Assembly: GCA_964036295.1 (NCBI GenBank)
Contig: OZ038471.1
Span: 16,647,184-16,711,183, forward strand
Direction of reading: 5' to 3'
From: Plumapathes pennacea
Lineage: Eukaryota > Cnidaria > Anthozoa > Antipatharia > Myriopathidae
DNA: 64,000 nucleotides
The notes under the pieces are model-generated. The model was given only the letters and a program-made list of their open reading frames with translations. It searched no databases and was not told the DNA's origin. Below, piece by piece: positions 11,401 through 23,400 of the stretch; the first letter of the stretch is position 1; each line of letters begins with the position of its first letter. The position numbers were made by a program, and so were the translations under genes.

Positions 11401-14400
11401 GTTGTTTGTTGTATGGTTTGTTTACTGTAATGAAGGGCTTAATAGAGTGTGTACACAGTTTTTTGACTTTTACATTAAACTTGCACTAGACATTGTACAT
11501 TTTACTGCCTGAGGCTAGCTAATATTCCAATTTTAATTATGGATCATTTTGACTGCTGTTTGGGATATTTTGTTGATTAGCACTCTCCCAAAAATTGTCT
11601 CATGTCATTTTCTCAACATCTAAGACATGAAGTATGTTGGTCTCATGTCTTTTGACTTGAGTTGATAGTGTAGTTCTCTTCTTGTCTGCAACTTGTTGGT
11701 TTTTCTTCGCAGGCGATGAGGCAGTGGTGGCAAATCAAGAGCCAAAACTTTGATGTAGTTCTGTTCTTCAAGGTGAGAAGAATTATTCTCACTACACTTG
11801 TCCTTTTTTGCCACAGTTTGGGTGAGGGTTTTGTCTTGCAATTTTTGGAATTTTTTTAAGCCCTTTGCCTTCTTTGCCATTTTTTTTGGTAAGGGTCCCC
11901 TCATGTATTTTTTGCCTTTTTTTTTGGTAAGGGTCCCCTCATGTATTTTCTGCCATTTCTATTGGTAAGGGTCCCCTCATGTATTTTTTTACCATTTTTT
12001 TTGCTAAGGGTCCCCTCATGTATTTTTTGCCATTTTTTTGGTAAGGGTCCCCTCATGTTTTTTTTTACCATTTTTGTGGTAAGGGTCCCCTCATGTATTT
12101 TTTACCATTTTTTATTGGTAAGAGTCCCCTCGTGTATTTTTTGCCATTTTGTTTGGTAAGGGTCCCCTCATGTATTTTTTACCATGTTTTTTTGGTAAGA
12201 GTCCCCTCATGTATTTTTTGCCATTTTTTTGGTGAGGGTCCCCTCATGTTTTTTTTACCATATTTTTTGGTAAGGGTCCCCTCATGTATTTTTTACCATT
12301 TTTTTTTTGCTAAGGGTCCCCTCATGTATTTTTTGCCATTTTTTTTGGTAAGGGTCCCCTCATGTATTTTTTACCATTTTTTTTTTGCTAAGGGTCCCCT
12401 CATGTATTTTTTGCCATTTTTTTGGTAAGGGTCCCCTCATGTATTTTTTGCCATTTTTTTGCTAAGGGTCCCCTCATGTATTTTTTACCATTTTTTTTTT
12501 GCTAAGGGTCCCCTCATGTATTTTTTACCATTTTTTTTTGGTAAGAGTCCCCTCATGTATTTGTTGCCATTTTTTTGGTGAGGGTCCCCTCATGTTATTT
12601 TACCATTTTTTTCGGTAAGGGTCCCCTCATGTATTTTTTACCATTTTTTTTTTGCTAAGGGTCCCCTCATGTATTTTTTGCCATTTTTTTGGTAAGGGTC
12701 CCCTCATGTATTTTTTACCATTTTTTTTTTGCTAAGGTCCCCTCATGTATTTTTTGCCATTTTTTTGCTAAGGGTCCCCTCATGTATTTTTTGCCATTTT
12801 TTTGCTAAGGGTCCCCTCATGTATTTTTTACCATTTTTTTTTTGCTAAGGGTCCCCTCATGTATTTTTTACCATTTTTTTTGGTAAGGGTCCCCTCATGT
12901 ATTTTTTACCATTTTTTTTTTGCTAAGGGTCCCCTCATGTATTTTTTGCCATTTTTTTGGTAAGGGTCCCCTCGTGTTTTTTTTTTTACCATTTTTTTGG
13001 TAAGGATCCCTGCAAGTATTTTTTGCCATTTTTTTTGGTAAGGGTCCCCTCATGTATTTTTTACCATTTTTTTTGGTAAGGGTCCCCTCATGTATTTTTT
13101 GCCATTTTTTTGCTAAGGGTCCCTCATGTATTTTTTGCCATTTTTTTGGTAAGGGTCCCCTCATGTATTTTTTACCATTTTTTTTTTGCTAAGGGTCCCC
13201 TCATGTATTTTTACCATTTTTTTTTGGTAAGAGTCCCCTCATGTATTTTTTGCCATTTTTTTGGTGAGGGTCCCCTCATGTTTTTTTTACCATTTTTTTT
13301 GGTAAGGGTCCCCTCATGTATTTTTTACCTTTTTTTTTGCTAAGGGTCCCCTCATGTATTTTTTGCCATTTTTTTGGTAAGGGTCCCCTCATGTATTTTT
13401 TACCATTTTTTTTTTGCTAAGGGTCCCCTCATGTATTTTTTACCATTTTTTTTGGTAAGGGTCCCCTCATGTATTTTTTACCATTTTTTTTTTGCTAAGG
13501 GTCCCCTCATGTATTTTTTGCCATTTTTTTGGTAAGGGTCCCCTTGTGTTTTTTTTTTTACCATTTTTTTGGTAAGGATCCCTGCAAGTATTTTTTGCCA
13601 TTTTTTTTGGTAAGGGTCCCCTCATGTATTTTTTACCATTTTTTTTGGTAAGGGTCCCCTCATGTATTTTTTGCCATTTTTTTGCTAAGGGTCCCTCATG
13701 TATTTTTTACCTTTTTTTTTTTGCTAAGGGTCCCCTCATGTATTTTTTGCCATTTTTTTGGTAAGGGTCCCCTCATGTATTTTTACCATTTTTTTTTGGT
13801 AAGAGTCCCCTCATGTATTTTTTGCCATTTTTTTGGTGAGGGTCCCCTCATGTTTTTTTTACCATTTTTTTTGGTAAGGGTCCCCTCATGTATTTTTTAC
13901 CTTTTTTTTTTTGCTAAGGGTCCCCTCATGTATTTTTTGCCATTTTTTTGGTAAGGGTCCCCTCATGTTTTTTTTTTACCATTTTTTTGGTAAGGATCCC
14001 TGCAAGTATTTTTTGCCTTTTTTTTGGTAAGGGTCCCCTCATGTTTTTTTTACCATTTTTTTTGGTAAGGGTCCCCTCATGTATTTTTTACCATTTTTTT
14101 TGGTAAGGGTCCCCTCATGTATTTTCTGCCATTTTGTTTGGTAAGGGTCCCCTCATGTATTTTTTACCATTTTTTTTGGTAAGGGTCCCCTCATGTATTT
14201 TTTTGCCATTTTTTTTGGTAAGGGTCCCCTCATGTATTTTTTACCATTTTTTTTGGTAAGGGTCCCCTCATGTATTTTTTACCATTTTTTTTGGTAAGAT
14301 TCCCCGCATGTATTTTTTACCATTTTGTTTGGTAAGGGTCCCCTCATGTATTTTTTACCGTTTTTTTTGGTAAGGGTCCCCTCATGTTTTTTTTACCATT

Positions 14401-17400
14401 TTTTTGGTAAGGGTCCCTCATGTATTTTCTTACCACTTTGTTTGGTAAGGGTCCCCTCATGTATTTTTTGCCATTTTTTTGGTAAGGGTCCCCTCATGTA
14501 TTTTCTGCCATTTTGTTTTGTAAGGGTCCCCTCATGTATTTTTTACCATTTCTTTTGGTAAGGGTCCCCTCATGTATTTTTTACCATTTCTTTTGGTAAG
14601 GGTCCCCTCATGTATTTTTTACCATTTTTTTTGGTAAGGGTCCCCTCATGTATTTTTTTACCATTTTTTTTTTGGTAAGAGTCCCCTCATGTATTTTTTG
14701 CCATTTTTTTGGTAAGGGTCCCCTCATGTTTTTTTTTTACCATTTTTTTGGTAAGGATCCCCTCATGTTTTTTTTACCATTTTTTTTGGTAAGGGTCCCC
14801 TCATGTATTTTTTACCATTTTTTCTTTTGCTAAGAGTCCCCTCATGTATTTTTTGCCATTTTTTTGGTGAGGGTCCCCTCATGTTTTTTTTTTACCATTT
14901 TTTTCGGTAAGGGTCCCCTCATGTATTTTTTACCTTTTTTTTTTGCTAAGGGTCCCCTCATGTATTTTTTGCCATTTTTTTGGTAAGGGTCCCCTCATGT
15001 ATTTTTTACCATTTTTTTTTTTGCTAAGGGTCCCCTCATGTATTTTTTGCTAAGGGTCCCCTCATGTATTTTTTGCCATTTTTTTGGTAAGGGTCCCCTC
15101 ATGTATTTTTTACCATTTTTTTTTTGCTAAGGGTCCCCTCATGTATTTTTTACCATTTCTTTTGCTAAGGGTCCCCTCATGTATTTTTTACCATTTTTTT
15201 TTTGCTAAGGGTCCCCTCATGTATTTTTTGCCATTTTTTTGGTAAGGGTCCCCTCATGTTTTTTTTTTTACCATTTTTTTGGTAAGGATCCCTGCAAGTA
15301 TTTTTTGCCTTTTTTTTGGTAAGGGTCCCCTCATGTTTTTTTTACCATTTTTTTTGGTAAGGATCCCTGCAAGTATTTTTTGCCTTTTTTTTGGTAAGGG
15401 TCCCCTCATGTATTTTTTGCCATTTTTTTGGTAAGGGTCCCCTCATGTATTTTTTACCATTTTTTTTTTTGCTAAGGGTCCCCTCATGTATTTTTTGCTA
15501 AGGGTCCCCTCATGTATTTTTTGCCATTTTTTTGGTAAGGGTCCCCTCATGTATTTTTTACCATTTTTTTTTTGCTAAGGGTCCCCTCATGTATTTTTTA
15601 CCATTTCTTTTGCTAAGGGTCCCCTCATGTATTTTTTACCATTTTTTTTTTGCTAAGGGTCCCCTCATGTATTTTTTGCCATTTTTTTGGTAAGGGTCCC
15701 CTCATGTTTTTTTTTTTACCATTTTTTTGGTAAGGATCCCTGCAAGTATTTTTTGCCTTTTTTTTGGTAAGGGTCCCCTCATGTTTTTTTTACCATTTTT
15801 TTTGGTAAGGGTCCCCTCATGTATTTTTTACCATTTTTTTTGGTAAGGGTCCCCTCATGTATTTTCTGCCATTTTGTTTGGTAAGGGTCCCCTCATGTAT
15901 TTTTTACCATTTTTTTTTTGCTAAGGGTCCCCTCATGTATTTTTTACCATTTTTTTGGTAAGGGTCCCCTCATGTATTTTTTACCATTTTTTTTGGTAAG
16001 GGTCCCCTCATGTATTTTTTACCATTTTTTTTGGTAAGATTCCCCTCATGTATTTTTTACCATTTTGTTTGGTAAGGGTCCCCTCATGTATTTTTTACCG
16101 TTTTTTTTGGTAAGGGTCCCCTCATGTTTTTTTTACCATTTTTTTGGTAAGGGTCCCCTCATGTATTTTCTTACCACTTTGTTTGGTAAGGGTCCCCTCA
16201 TGTATTTTCTGCCATTTTTTTGGTAAGGGTCCCCTCATGTATTTTCTGCCATTTTGTTTTGTAAGGGTCCCCTCGTGTATTTTTTACCATTTCTTTTGGT
16301 AAGGGTCCCCTCATGTATTTTTTACCATTTCTTTTGGTAAGGGTCCCCTCATGTATTTTTTACCATTTTTTTTGGTAAGGGTCCCCTCATGTATTTTTTT
16401 ACCATTTTTTTTTTGGTAAGAGTCCCCTCATGTATTTTTTGCCATTTTTTTGGTAAGGGTCCCCTCATGTTTTTTTTTTACCATTTTTTTGGTAAGGATC
16501 CCCTCATGTTTTTTTTACCATTTTTTTTTTGGTAAGGGTCCCCTCATGTATTTTTTACCATTTTTTTTTTTTGCTAAGGGTCCCCTCATGTATTTTTGCC
16601 ATTTTTTTGGTAAGGGTCCCCTCATGTATTTTTTACCATTTTTTTTTTGCTAAGGGTCCCCTCATGTATTTTTTGCCATTTTTTTGCTAAGGGTCCCCTC
16701 ATGTATTTTTTGCCATTTTTTTGGTAAGGGTCCCCTCATGTATTTTTTACCATTTTTTTTTGCTAAGGGTCCCCTCATGTATTTTTTACCATTTTTTTTG
16801 GTAAGAGTCCCCTCATGTATTTTTTGCCATTTTTTGGTAAGGGTCCCCTCATGTTTTTTTTACCATTTTTTTGGTAAGGGTCCCCTTATGTTTTTTTTAC
16901 CATTTTTTTTTGGTAAGGGTCCCCTCATGTATTTTTTACCTTTTTTTTTTTGCTAAAGGTCCCCTCATGTATTTTTTGCCATTTTTTTGGTAAGGGTCCC
17001 CTCATGTATTTTTTGCCATTTTTTTGGTAAGGGTCTCCTCATGTATTTTTTACCATTTTTTTTTTTGGTAAGGGTCCCCTCATGTTTTTTTTACAATTTT
17101 TTTGGTAAGGGTCCGCTCATGTATTTTTTGCCATTTTTATTGGTAAGGGTCCCCTCGTGTAATTTTTACCATTTTTTGGTACAGATTCCCCTTGCCTTTT
17201 TGCTCTCTTTTTTACCCTGTATCTCAAACTCAAGTTTCTCAAACTGTTGGTCCACAGATAGGGAAGTTCTATGAACTGTATCACATGGACGCTGTGACGG
17301 GAGTGAAGGAGCTTGGTCTGATCTTCATGAAGGTACAGTGTACTGTACTGACATTCTATTTGATGTGCAGCTAAATTATGAGGGGTGGGGTAGAGATATC

Positions 17401-20400
17401 AGATTGGTTGATTGATTTGGAGTAGGGTCAAGATGACTTTAGAAAAACAATGATCTCAGTGCAAGCTTGGGTTGTTTATGTTCAGTTGTTCATGGCGGTT
17501 GCCTACTTATACACTTGTATTCTGTCCCAGGGGATAATAGGGGAAAGTCTCTGTTATATCTCTGTAGCCCTGTAATTCATCAAAACTTTGTTGACTTTCG
17601 TATAGGGTAATTTTGCCCACGCTGGATTCCCAGAGATTGCATTTGGACGATATTCGGAGACTCTCATCCAGAAAGGCTACAAGTGAGTACGACAATGACT
17701 GGAAAACAACAACAACAACAACAATTACTATGTATTCCTGGTAAATATTTATACAAACAATAGAACCAAATGTCTGATATGAATATTATCCTGGGGTCAG
17801 TTACAGCAGTTTATCATACTGCGTTTTTTTACTTTGTAGGGTGGCCCGTGTAGAACAAACAGAAACTCCAGATATGATGAAGGAAAGATGCAGAAAAAGT
17901 AATGTGCACACTTGACTTCATTTTTAACTAATTCATTTTTGAGTAATTATTTAACTTTCAATATTACAGAACACCTTTTTTCTTGATTCCTCCAACATCA
18001 AACAAATCAATTCCTTCAATGTTAACACTGTTCTGTGGTGTACTGCACATGTGTGGAGCTAAAAAGTCACTTGCAAAACAGCGTAAAGGTGCCACAATAT
18101 TCTGCTTTTTATTGGTTTACTGTATATAGATCTTATTAACCGAGTGCGCGGTCCGTACAGTAAGTTATGGACCGAGTTTTTTTCGTCGCCTTATGGCCCG
18201 ACCGCGCTTTGCGCGAGGGCTATAAGGCGACGAAAAAAACCAGGATCCATAACTTACGGTACGGACCAAGCAAACGAGGTTAATAAGATATTTATTATAT
18301 GGCTTTAGATCTTTCTGCAAACACAAAACAAGGCCCCAACGAGTACTCGTCTCGTTCATTCAACAACATCAATCGCGATCAGGCATGAATTACGCACGTT
18401 TGTTTTCACAACAAATTCAGTTAACAGCTTACAATTCTACCGATTTGAAAATCTTGAAAGAAAATAAGCGTCTGTCGAACCAACTGCCTAGATAAATACT
18501 AATTTGTTCTGAGCTGAATGAAATGGCCCATAGCGTGTGTCAAACAACGACACTGCAGTGAACTTTATTCGGTGAACGACTCGAACTCGCCCTTGCTCGC
18601 TCACTAAAGATTTAAAAAAACTGCAGTCTTATCTCTTTCCAGAAGAAACTGCTTTGTAACTCAGAGTATTTTTATTCTTTTGAATAAGTTTCTTACACGT
18701 ACAATAATGTAGAAGGCAAAATGGCACTAAAAGAAAATCACTTCATTACAAACTACGACCGACACATCGTTGAAAGTTATATTATTCAAAACTCACCGCT
18801 TACAAGTTTACAATCTTGGAAAATGACCGTTACGAAGAAGGAAAACGTCCGAGGAAAAATTGCTTGCGACCTTGGCCGTCATTGACAACAAGTGCTGCAG
18901 AGTATGGAGGGTTGTTTCACCCCTGTGTTAAAATTTGCACACTTGCCAGGAAGAAAGTGGAAAGCGAACAATCCACCGTGAACAGTTATGACTAAAACCG
19001 TGCAAGAATCAAGTTTTGCAGACATGTTTTCTCGTCATGGCGCACTGTGAAGACTGTAAATAAATTTTTCACAATGCACGAGAACTCTGTATTTCGAAAT
19101 CACTGACTGGGACAAAAACGCCGTGGTGATTTGAGGACGTTTATTTTGCTGGAAGAAACCTAAACGCTCCACGAGGAGGCAGGAAAATTAAGCGGTGAGT
19201 TTTGAATAATATAACTTTCAACGATGTGTCGGTCGCAGTTTGTGATGAAATGATTTTCTTTTAGTGCCATTTTGCCTTCTACATTATTATACGTGTAAGA
19301 AACTTATTCAAAAGAATAAAAAATACTCTGAGTTACAAAGCAGTTTCTTCTGGAAAGAGATAGGACTGCAGTTTTTTTAAATCTTTAGTGAGCGGGCAAG
19401 GGCGAGTTCGAGTCGTTCACCGAATAAAGCTCACTGCAGTGTCGTTTGACATACGCTATGGGTCATTTCATTCAGCTCAGAACAAATTAGTATTTATCTA
19501 GGCAGTTGGTTCGACAGACGCTTATTTTCTTTCAAGATTTTCAAATCGGTAGAATTGTAAGCTGTTAACTGGATTTGTTGTGAAAACAAACGTGCGTAAT
19601 TCATGCCTGATCGCGATTGATGTTGTTGAATGAACGAGACGAGTACTCGTTGGGGCCTTGTTTTATGTTTGCCGAAAGATCTAAAGCCATATAATAAATA
19701 TCTTATTAACCTCGTTTGCTTGGTCCGTACCGTAAGTTATGGATCCTCGTTTTTTTCGTCGCCTTATGGCCCTCGCGCGAAGCGCGCTCGGGCCATAAAG
19801 GTGGTGTTACACGAGGCGATTTTTAACGACGATTTTTAATGCATGTTACACAAGACAACTTTTAGCGCAACATTGTTGCGGCAACGGCATGTTACACGAC
19901 ACAATTTTTCGCGCAACATCCAGCTAGCGCCCAGACTCCTTCTCCAAAAACATGACAGCCTTTACCAAAAGCAGAACTTTGTGCGAATGTTGTAATTAAT
20001 TGATAGTTTTGAAGATTACCAGACGCGAACACGAAAAAGAATTGTTTGGACGAGGGAATGGATGAAGAGGAGAGAAGAAAAGGGGGTTTATCACCAGTTA
20101 GCCAGAGAATTAAACGTAAAAGATGAACTTTCGCTCGATATTTCCTGATGGCAAAAAAACAGGTTCGACGAGCTGGTCGGCCGAGTCGCCACATAAATAC
20201 AGAGGTTTAACACAGTAATGAGGGCGTCAATAAGTCCTGTGACGTCAGTGTTGCGCGAAAAATCGGCTGCGAGGGTGTTACACGAAGCAACTCCAGCAAA
20301 ATTCGAGCAACATTGTTGCATGCGTTTGAAGGCCATTCAAAAACTTTTAACATGTTGCCGCAACAAAGATTGCGCTAAAAATCGTCCGGCGCGCCATGTT

Positions 20401-23400
20401 ACACTATGACGATTTTTCGCGCAACATTGTTGCGCTAAAAATCGTCGTTAAAAATCGTCTCGTGTAACGTGTTACACTGGTCGATTTGCAACGACGATTT
20501 GCATCGCCGATTCGCTTCAAATTCACGCAGCAGTGTTGCAAGTTTTTGAATCGCTTTCAAAAACATGCAACGCGTTGCAGCACTGCAAACATCGCGAAAA
20601 ATCGTTCGCAATGGGGTCTTACACCTGAACAATTTTTAGTGCAACATCGCATCGTTGCAAATCGTCGTTGCAAATCGACCAGTGTAACACCACCTTTAAG
20701 GCGACGAAAAAAACTCGGTCCATAACTTACTGTACGGACCGCGCGCTCGGTTAATAAGATCTATGTATGGACCAATAAATTAACCAATCGTAGCGTGCGT
20801 AGTATCAGTGCCTTATAATAATAGTTTTTACTTATCCTGATAATATTATTATGTTTGTTTGTTACAATGTGCGATGTTGTAATGTATAGATGCCAATCTA
20901 TTTGCCTACTGTATTGATTCATTGTAGACCACACAACATCAAGAAATGATTCCGTGGTTAAAAGAGAGATCTGTGCACTTATCACAAAAGGTTGGTATTA
21001 ACACACCGAAGTTAATCATATCGTGCATGACAATGGTTGTACAGTGCTATAATGCTCAAGGCTACTTAGCTGAATATCTATGTAAGGAGAGAAATTTAAA
21101 GGAAATATTAGCGTTTACTGGGGCCGGATTCACAAAACTTGCGTACGCACGAAAATGTTCGTAAGTATGACTTATGTGTGGTGCACAATTTCTATAATTA
21201 TCTTAGTCACGATTTTACTCATGCTGTGTTACACTTAGTCATTCTCCACGCCTTAGTTGTTTCAATCACGTTTAATAAGTTCAAAGCCCTTATTTGTACA
21301 GAGTAGGATTTACTTCCTTCCTCTTTGCAGTGACTCATTTGCTACGGTATCTTGGCGTGGCTGTTAAATTGCTTAGTCACAGGATATTACATCAATACCC
21401 TAGGAGCACGTTTATCATTTCCTGTTGTTATAAAAGTAGCTCTAGTTCACTCAGTAATCGTCAGTTGAGTGAAGCTTTATTACGTTGTACAAGTCAAGTC
21501 AAGATCAAGTCTATCTCTAGCTATATTTCAAAGTTGCCTTTACCCTTTTTTTTTTTCTTTGTATCGAGCGTTTTATTAAATTCCTATTTTGGACTGGATT
21601 ATTTTGCCGTTGTTTCCATAACAACACGAACCTCGACCCGGTCACATATGGATCGGAACAATGACTTGCCATGGCCAGAAATAGCGGACTTTCTGAGCCT
21701 GCAACATTGTCAGCGGGCCGGGTATTTCCCGCCACAATGTGCGTCCGCGGCAGCTTTTCCCGCCCAAAATCGCGGGCAGCAGTTTGTTTACCAAACGTTC
21801 AATTAGCTGAAGTATGCCGGATTGCGATCAATCACTGCGATCGCTCAGAAAAGTGTTCAGAGACCGCTGGATTGCTACGATCGCTGCGATTGCTGAAAAA
21901 CTGTTCCGAGATCGTAGTAATTATTGGAAACAGCATGCCGCGAATGGAAAAGCTGAAATGTTTCAAAGCGACTGGTGACACGCACGGTCAATTTTGTAAA
22001 ACTTGGTGCTGTAGTTTAATTGCAAATTCTATGCTGAAGTTAGAAGAAAGGATGAACAAGTCTTACAATTTAGCGGTATTAAAACAGTTCCTGCTTTGCT
22101 GGACAGAGTTTCCTTGTCCGTTCTTGAACAACCGTATTTATGCGCCACGATTCGCGACGTCTCTTTCAAAGTTCCATTAAATTCCCAAAACAAATCCTGA
22201 ACTCACTTTGCAGGATGGTTTACTCACAAGGCTACACAGTTTGTTTTGAACAACTTGGTCGATCGCCGGGGCCGATCGGAGGGAGCTAGAACCGATCGCG
22301 AGTAGCATCGAACCTTGCTTCACTAAGCGTGCGTATCGAGTGATTGTGCGGCTAAATTCAACAAAACACATCTTTATAATCCAAAAACGCAAGAGATACA
22401 AAGTGCCGAGGGTTACCAATAAGTTTGTTCAGAAGAATGACCTTTCTCGAAGTAAGAACCGATTGAACAGCTTCGATGTTTCAACAACTTCGAGGCAAAA
22501 CGGTCAGCTACTCTCATCCAGTATGCCGTTTTCAGCTTGTCTGCCATACTGTTGTCTCTTAGACGTGTCTTGCATCTTTACATTGGAAAAACGCAAGAAG
22601 TGCATATGGACAGCTACTGATTTTGTGTTAATATTTTCGGTATCCTTGTATTATAAGAGAATCCGGTTGAACAGCTTGCTATTTATTCTCTAGTTCAATG
22701 TACGATGATTTTTGTGTCCATCTTCATAGTAAAGTCTCTTGTTTATTTTACACTGAAAGCCAAAAAAATTGCAGCCCCTAATGCACATGCATGTCCGCTA
22801 TTTCTGGCCATGCGCTTGCTATCTTGTGCAATATAGTATGCGTAAGTCGTACTTACATGTTCGTTTGTGCGCAAGTTTTGTGAATCCGTCCCCTGTTTAC
22901 TACTGTGCTAGAAGCGTGGCATCTCTTCAATTCAGTTTTCAGTGGACAGAGCGAAGAAAGATTACTTGAGTCTGTAGTTTTCCTGCCTTTGTCACTGACC
23001 CTTAAAATAGCATAAAATATCATATTGTTATATATATATACCTTTTCTTAAACCTGATGTAAATTCAGGTGTGTGTGTTCCTAACTGGAGAATACAAACT
23101 CTTCAGTACATGTCTGATGCTTGTGGTCACTGTATAGGCACCAAGACGTACAGTTTTCTTGATGGCGATTGTACAGAAAGTGAAGCAGCTTATCTCCTGG
23201 CTGTTGCAGAGAAAGTAAGTTGAACCCATTTACAGGAACTCTGGCACAAGGGTCATTTTTTTCTGAACTCTCTCTTGGCTGTTTGTTACCCTCAGGGATG
23301 TGATTCAAGTTCTGGTGGGGAGAGTGAATATGGAGTATGCTTTGTGGACACATCTATTGGGAAGTTCCATGTAAGTTACTTTAATTAAATGATAGAGCCG

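Larger units (their letters stand above)
18129..20761. mobile_element. Composite palindromic DNA element in MSH6 intron 11
   Basis: Outer terminal inverted repeats of about 63 bp: GATCTTATTAACCGAG at 18129 and its complement ending at 20761, with only single-base differences. TA flanks both ends (18127-28, 20762-63), fitting a TA target duplication as in Tc1/mariner-like MITEs. Two further layers are nested inside. No transposase ORF. Confidence 0.85.

Noticed and set aside
11850..17195. CRISPR-like array
   Set aside because: Units are contiguous with no unique spacers and the context is a eukaryotic intron.
11941..17274. Many Phe/Pro/Val-rich ORFs of 60-111 codons
   Set aside because: They are translations of the T-rich minisatellite; no start context, no family match, and they lie in an MSH6 intron.
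22177..22419. 80-codon conserved ORF as a host gene
   Set aside because: It recurs identically inside a second TIR element copy, so it belongs to the mobile element; kept only as a finding.
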